The notes beneath the pieces are model-generated. The model was not told the origin of the DNA and searched no databases. It worked only from the letters and a program-made list of their open reading frames with translations. Shown here in pieces: positions 44,432 through 54,206 of a stretch of 64,000 bases of DNA. Made by a program: the position numbers and the translations under genes. This DNA comes from a bacterium. GTDB taxonomy: Bacteria; Myxococcota_A; UBA9160; UBA4427. Every line of letters begins with the position of its first letter. Position 1 is the stretch's first letter. Where the stretch lies: NCBI GenBank assembly GCA_024742285.1, contig JANSYR010000001.1:620001-684000 (forward strand), written 5' to 3'.

Positions 44432-45346
44432 CTACGCCACCCCCTGCATCCGCGAATAGGGCAGCTCCGCCGCACGGCTCGGCGGCAGGCCGTAGTACCG
44501 CTTGAACTCGCGACTGAACTGACTCGCGCTCTCATAGCCCACCCGGTGAGCGGCAACGTAGGCGGGCTCGCCCTTGAAGGTGATGAGGTTGCGCGCGGTG
44601 CTCAGGCGGAGCTGCTTCAGGTACTGGAGTGGCGACTCTCCTGAGACGTCCTTGAAGGTTCGCTGGAAGGCCGACCTGCTCATCCTGGCGATCGAGGCGA
44701 GCTGATCCACGCCGATCCGTTCGTCCAGGTGCTGCTCCATGTAGCTCATGGTCGCGGAGATTCGCGCCAGCTTGCTGTCGGTGCGCGCGAGAGAAGCCAG
44801 GACGCGGCCGTCCTCGGAGCGCAGCACAGCGAAGTAGAGTCGCGAGAGAGCGCCGGAGCCGAGCGCCTCGCAGGCGACGGGGTCGTGAAGCAGGTCGACG
44901 AGCGCGCCGACGGCGCTCCGGACATCGCCGGTCATTCGCGCCGAGACGATCGAACGCTCGACGAGCGGAATGTCCGCTTCCTTGCCGCCGTCGCCTGATT
45001 CCTCCCGGAGGAGGTGGACGAGCCGCTGGAGCTCGCGGTGGTCGATCGCGACGTGGACGCCGAGCACGGGCTCTTCACTCGTGGCAAGGGTCTCGCATCG
45101 CATCGTCGCGTGATTACTCAGGATCAGATACCGATCACCACCCGTGCGAATCTTCATGTCGGCGGCGACACCGAGCTTGTAGCCCTGCAGCACGAAGCCG
45201 AGCCCGTTCTCGTAGAGGAGCGGGCAGGCGGCTTCGTGGTCCGCGGCGCGGAAGATCTTGACGCTCGGAAGGGGCGTGTCGCGATAGCCGTGCCCGTCTG
45301 CGAAGCCGAGTCGCTCGCAGAGCGATCCGATCGTTCTCTCCGGCAT
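44432..45346 (-). CDS. AraC-family regulator with AraC_N domain
   Basis: The 304-residue product has an N-terminal AraC_N cupin-like domain (LYENGLGFVLQGYKLGV and LILSNHATMRCETLA) and a C-terminal HTH pair (GVDQLASIARMSRSAFQRTF, then YVAAHRVGYESASQFSREF). ATG 45346 has a GAGGAGGT ribosome site. It lies downstream of the RND permease on the same strand (95-bp gap), so it may be in the pump operon or have its own promoter. It probably activates the island's pump or oxidoreductase genes. Confidence 0.88.
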   Translation of the reverse strand: MPERTIGSLCERLGFADGHGYRDTPLPSVKIFRAADHEAACPLLYENGLGFVLQGYKLGVAADMKIRTGGDRYLILSNHATMRCETLATSEEPVLGVHVAIDHRELQRLVHLLREESGDGGKEADIPLVERSIVSARMTGDVRSAVGALVDLLHDPVACEALGSGALSRLYFAVLRSEDGRVLASLARTDSKLARISATMSYMEQHLDERIGVDQLASIARMSRSAFQRTFKDVSGESPLQYLKQLRLSTARNLITFKGEPAYVAAHRVGYESASQFSREFKRYYGLPPSRAAELPYSRMQGVA

Positions 45347-45440
45347 GGGCGGCACCTCCTCGACGACTCGTCTCCGAATTGGCGCGTTCCGGCAAGTATA
45401 GGAACAAAATCGAGGCCGGAAAGCGTCGATTCTGGCGCGA

Positions 45441-48400
45441 TCAGGCAACATCGGGATCTCGGTCGGCGTGCGTGGCCTGCTCGTTCGCTTTCGCCTCGCC
45501 GCCCGGCCGCAGCAGCCGCCGCGGGTCGCGGCACAGGACGTAGAAGAGCGGCGTGAAGACGAGGCCCATGATCGTGACGCCCAACATGCCTGAGAAGACG
45601 GTGATACCGAGGGACCGGCGCATCTCGGCCCCGGGGCCGGACGCGATCACGAGGGGCACGACGCCGAGGATGAAGGAGAACGCGGTCATCAGGATGGGTC
45701 GCAGACGCAGTCGGGCGGCGTCGAGCGCCGCTTGCTCGGCGGTCTCGCCTTCGTCCTCTCGCTGTTTGGCGAACTCGACGATCAGGATCGCGTTCTTCGC
45801 CGCGAGGGCGACCAGCACGATCAGACCGACGCGAACCAGGATGTTGTTGTCCCAACCGGTGATCCAGACGCCGAACATCGCGAAGAGCAGACACATTGGA
45901 ACGATCAGGATCACGGAGAGCGGGAGGCTCAAGCTCTCGTACTGCGCGGCCAGCAGGAGGAACACGAAAAGCGCGGCAAGGGCGAAGACGGCCAGCCCGC
46001 TGTCGCCGGCCAGCTTCTCCTGCAGCGCGAGCTCCGTCCACTCGTAGCCGAATCCGTCTGGAAGGGACGCGTCCGCGATCGATTCGAGCCGCGCGATCGA
46101 TTCGCCCGTACTCGTCCCCTCGGTCGGATTCGCGTAGACGGACGCCGCCGGGAAGAGATTGTAGTGGCTCACCCGGTACGGCGCGGTGCGGAACTCCGCG
46201 CGCGCGACGCTGCCGAGAGGGACGGCCTCGCCCTGCGCGTTGCGCGTGCGGAGATGCAGGAGGTCGCGGGCCGACTGTCGGTAGGGCGCGTCGGCCTGCG
46301 CGGTCACACGGAACGTTCTTCCCAGGTAGTTGAAATCGTTGACGAAGGCGGAGCCGAAGTACACCTCGACCGCCTCGAACACGCCCGAGATCGGGACGTT
46401 CAGCCGCCGCGCGCGTTCCCGGTCGACGTCGAGATAGAGCTGTGGTGTCTGGTTGTCAAAGAGCGTGAAGACGCCGGTCAGCTCGCTCGACTCGCTGGCG
46501 GCGTCGACGATCTCGTTCGTCGAGTCTTCGAGGAGCCGAAGACCCCGTCCGCGCCGATCCTGAACCATCATCCGAACGCCGCCCGCGTTCCCGATCCCAC
46601 GCACCGGCGGTGGCTCGATCACGAGGACGAAGGCCTCGTCCGTCGTCTCCGCGACTTCCCACATCCGATCGATCAGGTCGCGGTAGTCGATTCCGGCGGC
46701 ATCACGCTCGTCAAAGGGCGCGAAGGTCGGGAAGATCGTCGCCGAGTTGGGCGCGTTCGTGAAGGTCGCGCCCGAGAATCCGGCGAAGCCGACGGCGTTC
46801 TCGACACCGTCGATCGATAGCAGGCGTCGCGTGACCTCCTGCGTGACGCGGTCCGTCCGCGCGAGCTCGGCGCCCGAAGGCAGCTCGATCGAGATGATCG
46901 CGTAGCCCTGGTCCTGGGCGGGGATGAAGCCGCCGGGGACGACGCCGAACTGGAGCGCAGCGAGAGCGAGCAGAACGACGTAGACGATGCAGGCGAGCAT
47001 CGCCTTGCCGAGTAGACGCCCGACGAACGCGCCGTAGCGTTCCGAGAACCGCTCGAGGCCGCGATTGAATGGAAGGAAGAGCCGTCCGAAGGGCGTCGGG
47101 TCCTTCGCTTCCTGCGGCGCTTCGAGGAGCAGCGCCGCGAGCGCCGGGCTGAGCGTGAGCGAGACGAACACGGAGATCATCGTCGCGGAGGCGATCGTGA
47201 GGGCGAACTGTCGAAAGAACTGGCCGGTGATTCCCGTGACGAACGCGGCGGGAACGAAGACCGCGACGAGCACGAGTCCAAGCGCGATCAGGGCACTTCC
47301 GACCTCGTCCATCGTTCGGTGCGCTGCCTCGCGCGCGCCGAGCCCTCCCCGCATGTTCCTCTCGACGTTCTCGACGACGACGATCGCGTCGTCGACAACG
47401 ATCCCGATCGCGAGGACCAGACCGAAGAGCGAGAGGTTGTTGAGGCTGAATCCGAATGCAGAGATCACCGCGAAGGTCCCGACGAGCGAGACCGGAATCG
47501 CGACCACGGGGATCAGCGCAGCGCGCCAGCTCTGGAGGAAGATGACGATCACGAGCACCACGAGCGCAATCGCCTCGAAAATGGTCTGGATCACGGCGTC
47601 CACCGACTCCGCGATGAACGCCGTCGGGTCGTAGGCGATCGCGTACGCGAGCCCGGGCGGGAACTCCTCCGAGAGGCTCTGCATCGTCGCACGCAACGCG
47701 GCGGCCGTCTCGAGTGCGTTCGTTCCGGGCGTCTGGGAGATCGGGAGAGCGATGGCGGGCTGGTTTTCGAGGTAGCCCCGCGTGAGATAGCTCTGGGCGC
47801 CGAGCTCGATTCGGGCGACGTCTCCGAGGCGCACGATTCGTCCGTCGTCCTCCGCCTTGACGACGACCCGCTCGAACTCGTCCGGCGTGATCAATCGCCC
47901 CCGAGTCTGCACGCCGATCTCGAACGCTGCCGGCGATTTCGACGGTGTCTGGTTCATCACGCCGGCGGAGACCCGGACGTTCTCGCTGCGCAGCGCCGCG
48001 ACGACCTCACCCGCCGTGAGTCCCACCGAGTCGATGCGCTGCGGATCGAGCCACACGCGCATCGCGTACTCGCTTGCGCCGAAGAGCCGCACCTGCCCCA
48101 CGCCGTTGATCCGAGCCAGTCGATCGCGGATCTGTAGCGTCGCATAGTTCGCGATGTAGAGCTGGTCGTAGGTCTCGTCCGGGGAAAAGAGGTTGATCAC
48201 CATCAGGAGATCAGGCGAGCTCTTCTGGGTCACGACGCCGAGGCGCCGCACGGACTCCGGGAGACGCGGCTCCGCGATCGCAACCCGATTCTGGACGAGG
48301 ACCTGGGCCGCCTCGAGGTTCGTGCCGAGCTCGAAGGTCACTGCGATCGTGAGGTTGCCGTCACCCGTCGACTGCGAGGACATGTAGAGCATGTTCTCGA

Positions 48401-48620
48401 CGCCGTTGATTTCCTGCTCGAGGGGCGTCGCGACGGTGTCCGCGACGACTTCTGCGCTCGCGCCCGGGTAGGAGGCCCTGACTTCGATCGTGGGAGGCGC
48501 GATCTCCGGGTACTGCGTCGTCGGAAGACCGACGTATGTAAGCCCACCGATGAAGGTGATCAGGACCGAGAGGACGGCCGCGAAGATCGGTCGATCGACG
48601 AAGAAGTGCGCGAATCCCAT
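45441..48620 (-). CDS. RND (HAE1) multidrug efflux permease
   Basis: The 1059-residue product matches AcrB/MexB length and layout: N-terminal FFVDRPIFAAVLSVLITFIG, two periplasmic porter/docking regions, and twelve membrane helices. The proton-relay acidic pair is in TM4 (GIVVDDAIVVVENVERN). It exports hydrophobic compounds from the periplasm or inner membrane using the proton motive force. It follows the adaptor by 2 bp. No outer-membrane TolC gene is in the operon, so it must borrow one. The C-terminal tail (KANEQATHADRDPDVA) is normal. Confidence 0.95.
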   Translation of the reverse strand: MGFAHFFVDRPIFAAVLSVLITFIGGLTYVGLPTTQYPEIAPPTIEVRASYPGASAEVVADTVATPLEQEINGVENMLYMSSQSTGDGNLTIAVTFELGTNLEAAQVLVQNRVAIAEPRLPESVRRLGVVTQKSSPDLLMVINLFSPDETYDQLYIANYATLQIRDRLARINGVGQVRLFGASEYAMRVWLDPQRIDSVGLTAGEVVAALRSENVRVSAGVMNQTPSKSPAAFEIGVQTRGRLITPDEFERVVVKAEDDGRIVRLGDVARIELGAQSYLTRGYLENQPAIALPISQTPGTNALETAAALRATMQSLSEEFPPGLAYAIAYDPTAFIAESVDAVIQTIFEAIALVVLVIVIFLQSWRAALIPVVAIPVSLVGTFAVISAFGFSLNNLSLFGLVLAIGIVVDDAIVVVENVERNMRGGLGAREAAHRTMDEVGSALIALGLVLVAVFVPAAFVTGITGQFFRQFALTIASATMISVFVSLTLSPALAALLLEAPQEAKDPTPFGRLFLPFNRGLERFSERYGAFVGRLLGKAMLACIVYVVLLALAALQFGVVPGGFIPAQDQGYAIISIELPSGAELARTDRVTQEVTRRLLSIDGVENAVGFAGFSGATFTNAPNSATIFPTFAPFDERDAAGIDYRDLIDRMWEVAETTDEAFVLVIEPPPVRGIGNAGGVRMMVQDRRGRGLRLLEDSTNEIVDAASESSELTGVFTLFDNQTPQLYLDVDRERARRLNVPISGVFEAVEVYFGSAFVNDFNYLGRTFRVTAQADAPYRQSARDLLHLRTRNAQGEAVPLGSVARAEFRTAPYRVSHYNLFPAASVYANPTEGTSTGESIARLESIADASLPDGFGYEWTELALQEKLAGDSGLAVFALAALFVFLLLAAQYESLSLPLSVILIVPMCLLFAMFGVWITGWDNNILVRVGLIVLVALAAKNAILIVEFAKQREDEGETAEQAALDAARLRLRPILMTAFSFILGVVPLVIASGPGAEMRRSLGITVFSGMLGVTIMGLVFTPLFYVLCRDPRRLLRPGGEAKANEQATHADRDPDVA

Positions 48621-48622
48621 GT

Positions 48623-49846
48623 CTATCGACTCGCCTGCAGTGCCGTGGCCGCGGACTCGACTTCGGCCCCGACGCGAACGCGATGAAACGCGCCCGCAAT
48701 GATGGTCTCGTGCCCGCTGAGACCGCTCCGAACGATTCGCTTGTCGCCATGAATCGGACCCGGCTCGATCCAGCGCCGGTCGACGCGCCCCGATTCGTCG
48801 ATCACGAAGACGAAGAGTCGCGATTGGTCGAACTGAATGACCTCGTCGGGCACGAGCACCGCCTCGTAGAGCCCGCTGCCCTGGAGCCGCAGGCGGCCGA
48901 AGACGCCTGGCTGGATGAATCCGCCCGGGTTGGCGAGGACCGCGCGCCCCTGGAGTGTTCCGGAAGACGCGTCGAGTTCGTTGTCGACGAAGTCCATCAC
49001 GCCGTGATGCACAAAGTCCTGCTCGTCGAGCAGCTTGACGCTCACGGCGTTGGGCGTCGTGCGCGACGTCGGCCGTGCCCCGCTCAGATCGAGCCGGGAG
49101 TACCGCAGGTAGTCGGTCTCGCTCACGTCGAACACGAAGTAGATCGGGTCCTCTTGCACGATCGTCGTGAGCAGGGTCGCCGCGGCCGTTCCGCCGCTGA
49201 TCAGGTTGCCCTCATCGACTCGACGCTTGCCGATGCGTCCGCTGATCGGTGCCGCGACCTCGGTGTACTCGAGCTCGAGCTCCGCGTGGGCGAGCGCGGC
49301 CTTCCGGTTGGAAACGCGCGCGGTCGCGGCGACGTACTCGGCGTGGACCTCGTCGTACTGCTCCCGAGGGATCGTGCGTCCAGCGAGGAGGCGCTCGGCC
49401 CGCTCCTTCTCGAGCTTCGCGAGATCCCGACGCGCGACCGCCCCTTCGTAGTCGGCTCGGGCGGCGTCGACAGCGATCCGGAAGGGCCGCTGGTCGATCA
49501 CGAAGAGCAGATCGCCCGCCTGGACGATCTGGCCCTCCTGGAAGGCCACCCGATCGAGAAACCCGCTCACGCGAGCGCGGACCTCGACCCGGTTGATCGC
49601 CTCGAAGCGCCCCGTGTACTCGTCGTACTCGACGAGGCTCCTCCGTTCCGGCACGATCGTGGGGACGGCCGGGGTCTCCTGTCCCCGGGCACCGTTGGCT
49701 CCGACCGAGAACGCAGCGACGACCAGCGCGAGTGCCGCGAGTCGCCGCCCCAAGACTCGCGGTCGGACGACCCGATCCGGAGCGAGGAGCAACCCGATGT
49801 TTCGACTGTGTGCCGGCTTGAATCGATCGATCGTCTTCCTGGGCAT
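48623..49846 (-). CDS. RND efflux periplasmic adaptor (membrane fusion protein)
   Basis: The roughly 407-residue product has a hydrophobic export signal (RRLAALALVVAAFSVGANGARG) after a long basic N-terminus, then the adaptor pattern: YTGRFEAINRVEVRARVSG (barrel-sandwich), an alpha-helical hairpin (ARADYEGAVARRDLAKLEK), and AAPISGRIGKRRVDEGNLIS. ATG 49846 is the first good start. A TTG at about 49750 would give a more usual signal peptide and remove the antisense overlap with the peroxiredoxin. It links the permease to an outer-membrane channel. It is the first gene of the adaptor-permease operon. Confidence 0.9.
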   Translation of the reverse strand: MPRKTIDRFKPAHSRNIGLLLAPDRVVRPRVLGRRLAALALVVAAFSVGANGARGQETPAVPTIVPERRSLVEYDEYTGRFEAINRVEVRARVSGFLDRVAFQEGQIVQAGDLLFVIDQRPFRIAVDAARADYEGAVARRDLAKLEKERAERLLAGRTIPREQYDEVHAEYVAATARVSNRKAALAHAELELEYTEVAAPISGRIGKRRVDEGNLISGGTAAATLLTTIVQEDPIYFVFDVSETDYLRYSRLDLSGARPTSRTTPNAVSVKLLDEQDFVHHGVMDFVDNELDASSGTLQGRAVLANPGGFIQPGVFGRLRLQGSGLYEAVLVPDEVIQFDQSRLFVFVIDESGRVDRRWIEPGPIHGDKRIVRSGLSGHETIIAGAFHRVRVGAEVESAATALQASR

Positions 49847-50375
49847 GTCGCTATCAATCCTTCTCGCCGACGGGGCGGTCGACGCACTCGAGGTGGGTGA
49901 CAAGGCGCCGCCGTTCGAGCTGGCGGGGTCCGACGGGCGTATCCACCGCCTGGCGGAGTATCTGAGCAATGGCGGGCTCGTGATCGCCTGGTATCCGCGC
50001 GCCTTCACGGCGGGTTGCACGCTTGAATGTAAATCGCTGGCCGAGGACGGGGATCTGATCCGCGCCTATGGCGTTCCCGTGGTCATGGCCAGCGTCGATC
50101 CTCTCAGCGAGAACGAGCGATTCGCAAGGGAAACGGGCGCAGACTTTCCTATCCTCTCGGATTCCTCCAAAGCGATTGCTCGCGCCTACGGTGTGCTGCA
50201 CCAGGAACGCTTCGCCCTTCGAACGAACTTCTTCCTCGCGTCGGACGGATCGATCGTCGCCATCGATCGAAATGTCAACCCGGCGACCGCCGCGGCGGAC
50301 ATCGCTCGCAAGCTCGGCGAGCTCGGATTCGAGCGCGCCGCCACGGGGAATGAAGCGACGCCGCAGGGGAATTGA
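49797..50375 (+). CDS. Exported peroxiredoxin (AhpC/TSA, BCP-like)
   Basis: The 192-residue precursor has a signal peptide (RSIVFLGMSLSILLADGAVDA) and a thioredoxin-fold peroxiredoxin: VGDKAPPFELAG, AWYPRAFTAGCTLECKS with Cys74 (peroxidatic) and Cys78, then DPLSENERFARETGADFP. A Thr precedes the Cys by three residues, as in the TxxC motif. It would reduce peroxides in the periplasm. Its 5' end overlaps the adaptor start on the opposite strand by 50 bp. It could limit oxidative damage linked to the neighbouring molybdenum oxidoreductase. Confidence 0.85.
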   Translation: MFRLCAGLNRSIVFLGMSLSILLADGAVDALEVGDKAPPFELAGSDGRIHRLAEYLSNGGLVIAWYPRAFTAGCTLECKSLAEDGDLIRAYGVPVVMASVDPLSENERFARETGADFPILSDSSKAIARAYGVLHQERFALRTNFFLASDGSIVAIDRNVNPATAAADIARKLGELGFERAATGNEATPQGN

Positions 50376-50739
50376 ACGCTCGTTCGATCGCCACCGTACG
50401 GTTCGAATGCGCTGCCCGCATGGCCCGAGGCGCGTAGCGGGCACCGTCGATCCCCACGGATAGCAACCGGTCCCCCGCCGGGAAATGCCTCTTCCCGCCG
50501 ATGTCTTGCTCGATCGTGCTTCACCGCGACGAGGCGACGAGACCACGCCGCCGTAGCCTGACAGCCGCTCGTCCCGGCGGCAGGAACAGGCAAGGCACGA
50601 GTCCGATCGGGTATTCCGGCGTGAGCCGACCCCGCCTAATCATCTATCTCGTCGCGAGGCGCACGGCCCCAGAGACGGGACGCGTGTCGATCGATACGGC
50701 GCCGTCGAGACGGGACGGGCCGATTTGGGAGGCATTCAG
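50376..50739. other. Upstream region of the Ior operon
   Basis: About 360 bp holds no recognisable gene. It should contain the promoter of the isoquinoline-oxidoreductase-like operon. I do not see a clear sigma-70 or sigma-54 promoter. A GGGAGG ribosome site precedes ATG 50740. Confidence 0.4.
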
Positions 50740-51207
50740 ATGGTTCGATTCGAGCTGAACGGGAAGTACGTCGAGTCCTCGGCCGAGAGCGATACGCCGC
50801 TCCTCTGGGTGATCCGCGATGAGCTCGGGCTCAAGGGCACCAAGTTCGGCTGCGGGATCGCCATGTGCGGGGCGTGCACCGTGCACATCGACGGGAACCC
50901 GGTGCGGTCCTGCTCGTTCCCGGTCGCCGGAGCGGCCGGCACGAAGGTGACCACGATCGAGGGGTTGAACGACGAACACCCGCTTCAGCACGCCTGGGTC
51001 GAAGAGCAGGTGCCACAGTGCGGCTACTGCCAGTCCGGCCAGATCATGCAGGCGGCCACTCTGCTGGAACGCAATGCCGATCCCAGCGAGAAGGAGATCG
51101 TCGATCACATGTCGGCGAACCTGTGTCGCTGCATGGCCTACCCGAGGATCAAGAAGGCGATCCAGCGTGCGGCAACGGTTACGGCAACGGCGCGGAAGGA
51201 GAGCTGA
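50740..51207 (+). CDS. iorA: 2Fe-2S subunit of a molybdenum hydroxylase (IorA-like)
   Basis: The 155-residue product has the two-cluster layout of xanthine oxidase family small subunits: a plant-type ferredoxin part with Cys38, Cys43, Cys46 and Cys58 ([15 protein letters not shown]) and a helical part with Cys94, Cys97, Cys129 and Cys131 (QCGYCQSG and NLCRCMAY). ATG 50740 is preferred to GTG 50725. It passes electrons from the Mo site to a cytochrome. Together with the next gene it matches isoquinoline 1-oxidoreductase, a two-subunit enzyme lacking the FAD subunit. Confidence 0.93.
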   Translation: MVRFELNGKYVESSAESDTPLLWVIRDELGLKGTKFGCGIAMCGACTVHIDGNPVRSCSFPVAGAAGTKVTTIEGLNDEHPLQHAWVEEQVPQCGYCQSGQIMQAATLLERNADPSEKEIVDHMSANLCRCMAYPRIKKAIQRAATVTATARKES

Positions 51208-51208
51208 G

Positions 51209-53491
51209 ATGAAGAATCAGGAGCGCAACGCGCTCGACCTGTCCCGGCGCGACTTCCTCGTGGGCAGTGTCGGTACCGCCGTCGTCATGGGTTTCGGTGC
51301 GATTGGCGCCACCGCCTCCGCTCGGGCCGCCGTCGCGAGCAAGGCCTTCGCACCGACGATCTGGTTCGAGATCGACCGCGAAGGCGCTGTCGTGGTCCAC
51401 GTCGCGAAGTCCGAGATGGGCCAGCACATCGGAACCGCGCTGGCGCGGATCGTGGCCGACGAGCTCGGCGCCGACTGGAATCGTGTGAGGATCCACCACG
51501 TCGCCACGGATCCGAAGTGGGGCTTCATGGTCACGGGCGGATCCTGGTCCGTATTCCACAGCTTCGAGCACCTCTCGCGTGCCGGGGCGGCCGGCCGCAT
51601 CGCCCTGCTCGAGGCTGGCGCGCGCCTGCTGGGCGAAGATCCGAAGACCTGTGAGATCGCGGACGGGGTCGTCTCGAGAGGCGGCCGTTCGGTTGCGTTC
51701 GGTGAAATCGTCCAGCGCGGCCAGCTCGACCGACGCTTCTCGGCCGAAGAGCTCGAGCAGCTCCCCATCAAGGCCCCGGCGGAGAGACGTCTGGTCGGCA
51801 GAGACACCCGCGCCCTCGATATCCCCGCCAAGACGAACGGCACCGCGGTCTACGGGATCGATGTCGAGATCGACGGCATGGTCTACGCCCGCCCGGTGGT
51901 CCCTCCAACCCGCTATGGCAATCGGGTCCAACGCGTCGACGATTCCGCCTCCAAGAAGGTGAAGGGTTACCTCGGCTACGAGGTCCTGGTCGACCCGAGC
52001 GAGACCTGCCAGGGCTGGGTCGCCGTCCTTGCCGACTCCTACTACGCGGCGATCAAGGCGACCGATGCCATCGATGTGACCTACGAAATGAGCCCCGCCA
52101 CGAAGGTGAGCGAGGCGATGATCCAGGAGCACGGGAAGAAGCTGGTCGCCGATCGCTCGAAGGGTGCACTGTGGGTCGAGGAAGGAGACATCGAAGCTAC
52201 GCGCGAATCCGCCGCGACGATCTTGAAGGCGAACTACCGCACGGCGACTGCCCTGCACGTCCAGCTCGAGCCGGTGAACGCCACCGTCGAGTTCAAGGAC
52301 GGCGCCTGGCACGTGCACACCGGAAACCAATGGCAGTCGCTGACGCTGCCCACGGTGGCCAAGGCACTCGGCGTTCCCCAGGAGAAGGTCATCATCCACC
52401 ACTACTTCCTGGGCGGCGGCTTCGGGCGCCGGCTCTACGGGGACTACATCGTCCCCGCGGCGCTCACCGCGAAGGCAGTCGGCAAGCCGGTGAAGATGGT
52501 GTTCACCCGTCCGGACGACGCGCTCTTCGACCAGCCGCGCTCGCCGTCGGTGCAGCAGTTCGAGGCGTTCTTCGACCAGTCGGGGAAGCTCGCGGGCCTC
52601 GAGCACGCGCTCACGTCGGGCTGGCCGACATCGGCCATGGCGCCCGGCTTCATGGCCGACGCCGCCGCGGGCGATGGCAAGGTCGACATCTTCGCCGCCA
52701 GTGGTTCGGACCACTGGTACACGCTCCCGAGCCATCGCGTGCGCGCGATCGAGAACGACCTCGCCCAGAAGACCTTTCTCTCCGGTTGGCTGCGGTCGGT
52801 CGGCCCTGGCTGGATCGGTTGGGGGGTCGAGTCGTTCATCGACGAGATCGCTCACAGGATGGGCAAGGACCCGCTCGCGCTGCGCCTCGAGCTCCTCGAC
52901 GGCCAGGGCAAGAATGCCGGGAAGGCGCCCGAAAGCGTCGGGGGAGCGAAGCGCTTCGCGAAGGTGCTCCGTCAAGTCGCGAAGCAGGCCGATTGGGGCC
53001 GTTCGCTTCCGAAGAACGAGGGTCTGGGTCTCGCCGTCAGTGCCGGTCAGGAGCGCACGATGCCGACCTGGGTCGCCTGCGCGGCACACGTCGCCGTGAA
53101 CCCCGACTCCGGTGCGGTCACGGTGAAGAAGGTGCACCTGGCAGTGGACGCGGGGACCATCGTACATCCCGATGGCGCGTTGGCGCAGCTCGAAGGGTCG
53201 GTGCTCTGGGGCGTGAGCCTCGCGCTCCACGAGAGCACGGAGCTTGCAGGAGGTCGCGTCGCGGCGACCAACCTGCACCAGTACCAGCCCGTGCGGATGC
53301 GTGACGTCCCGGAGCTCGACATCCAGCTCGTTCCGAGCGATGAGTTTCCCGTGGGCCTCGGGGAGCCGGGCGTGATCGCCGTCGCACCCGCCATCGGCAA
53401 CGCGATCTACGATGCAGTCGGCGTTCGTCTGCGTGACCTCCCGATCCGACCGGAAGCGGTCCTCGCCCAGTTGCGATCGGAGGCGGCGTGA
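51209..53491 (+). CDS. iorB: Molybdopterin-binding subunit, isoquinoline 1-oxidoreductase-like (IorB), Tat-exported
   Basis: The 760-residue product starts with a Tat signal (LSRRDFLVGS at 11-20) and then the xanthine-dehydrogenase-type molybdopterin subunit with KSEMGQHIGTALARIVADEL, YFLGGGFGRRLYGDYIV and the C-terminal GLGEPGVIAVAPAIGNAI, whose Glu in GEPG is the catalytic base position. It hydroxylates N-heteroaromatics or oxidises aldehydes with water as the oxygen donor, in the periplasm. It starts 1 bp after IorA and overlaps the next gene (TGATG). The true substrate is unknown; aldehyde or quinoline-type is likely. Confidence 0.92.
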   Translation: MKNQERNALDLSRRDFLVGSVGTAVVMGFGAIGATASARAAVASKAFAPTIWFEIDREGAVVVHVAKSEMGQHIGTALARIVADELGADWNRVRIHHVATDPKWGFMVTGGSWSVFHSFEHLSRAGAAGRIALLEAGARLLGEDPKTCEIADGVVSRGGRSVAFGEIVQRGQLDRRFSAEELEQLPIKAPAERRLVGRDTRALDIPAKTNGTAVYGIDVEIDGMVYARPVVPPTRYGNRVQRVDDSASKKVKGYLGYEVLVDPSETCQGWVAVLADSYYAAIKATDAIDVTYEMSPATKVSEAMIQEHGKKLVADRSKGALWVEEGDIEATRESAATILKANYRTATALHVQLEPVNATVEFKDGAWHVHTGNQWQSLTLPTVAKALGVPQEKVIIHHYFLGGGFGRRLYGDYIVPAALTAKAVGKPVKMVFTRPDDALFDQPRSPSVQQFEAFFDQSGKLAGLEHALTSGWPTSAMAPGFMADAAAGDGKVDIFAASGSDHWYTLPSHRVRAIENDLAQKTFLSGWLRSVGPGWIGWGVESFIDEIAHRMGKDPLALRLELLDGQGKNAGKAPESVGGAKRFAKVLRQVAKQADWGRSLPKNEGLGLAVSAGQERTMPTWVACAAHVAVNPDSGAVTVKKVHLAVDAGTIVHPDGALAQLEGSVLWGVSLALHESTELAGGRVAATNLHQYQPVRMRDVPELDIQLVPSDEFPVGLGEPGVIAVAPAIGNAIYDAVGVRLRDLPIRPEAVLAQLRSEAA

Positions 53492-54195
53492 TGCGGGTGG
53501 CGCTTCGCTCCGTTCTCGTGCTGTTCCTCTTGACGGGCGCCGTCGGCGCCGAGGAGGAGGCGCACGCGCGCTTCGTCGCAGCTCCCTCGCCGGAGACCGC
53601 ATTCGGATACCTGCATGCGGTTGCCACCCACCCCCGGTGCTCGAACTGTCACGGCGTGATCGGCGAAACCAGCCATCATCCGACGGTCGGCGATCAACGC
53701 GAGCCCCACCCGATGGGCATCGACCTGCGGCACAACATCGTGCTGCTGCCCTCCGACCACGGCTTCAACCAGCTTCCGACGTCGGGCATGAACTGCCGCA
53801 GCTGCCACCGCAACACCAACGGTCGCGAGGGCGGCATGCCACCCGGAGCCGCGAACGACGAGATGCCCGGCTTCGTCTGGCACATGCCGCCGCCGTCGAT
53901 GTCGATCCCGCGCGATCTCTCGGCCGGCGAGCTGTGTCGCCGCTGGCTCGACCCGAAACGGAACAGCAGCCGTCTGGCCCAGCGCGGGGGGCGCCACGAC
54001 CTGGACACCTTCCGGGCCGAGTTTCTCGACCATCACGCGAAGATCGACCCGCTGGTGCAGTGGGCCTGGGAGCCGGGACCCGGCAGGACCCCAGCACCCG
54101 GCAGCCATGCCGATTTCATCGAGGCGATGGGGGTCTGGATCTCGGCCGGGGCCCTCTGCCCGGGGGATCAGAGCTCCGATCCCGCGAAGAAGTAG
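53491..54195 (+). CDS. Diheme c-type cytochrome-like electron acceptor
   Basis: The 234-residue precursor has a signal peptide (VLVLFLLTGAVGAEE) and two heme c motifs: CSNCH at 50-54 and CRSCH at 102-106. Several Met and His residues may act as axial ligands. It follows IorB with a TGATG overlap, so it is the likely periplasmic electron acceptor for the Mo enzyme, passing electrons to the respiratory chain. It is not a standard CccA-type cytochrome. Confidence 0.85.
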   Translation: MRVALRSVLVLFLLTGAVGAEEEAHARFVAAPSPETAFGYLHAVATHPRCSNCHGVIGETSHHPTVGDQREPHPMGIDLRHNIVLLPSDHGFNQLPTSGMNCRSCHRNTNGREGGMPPGAANDEMPGFVWHMPPPSMSIPRDLSAGELCRRWLDPKRNSSRLAQRGGRHDLDTFRAEFLDHHAKIDPLVQWAWEPGPGRTPAPGSHADFIEAMGVWISAGALCPGDQSSDPAKK

Positions 54196-54206
54196 GAGGG
54201 CCGAAC

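Noticed and set aside
44199-44459. A small plus-strand frame after the excisionase-like gene as an integrase remnant
   Set aside because: It has no RHR-Y tyrosine recombinase motif, and part of it overlaps the end of the AraC gene on the other strand.
51179-53602. An 807-residue minus-strand frame over IorB
   Set aside because: It lies fully antisense to a clear molybdopterin subunit and has no recognisable motif.
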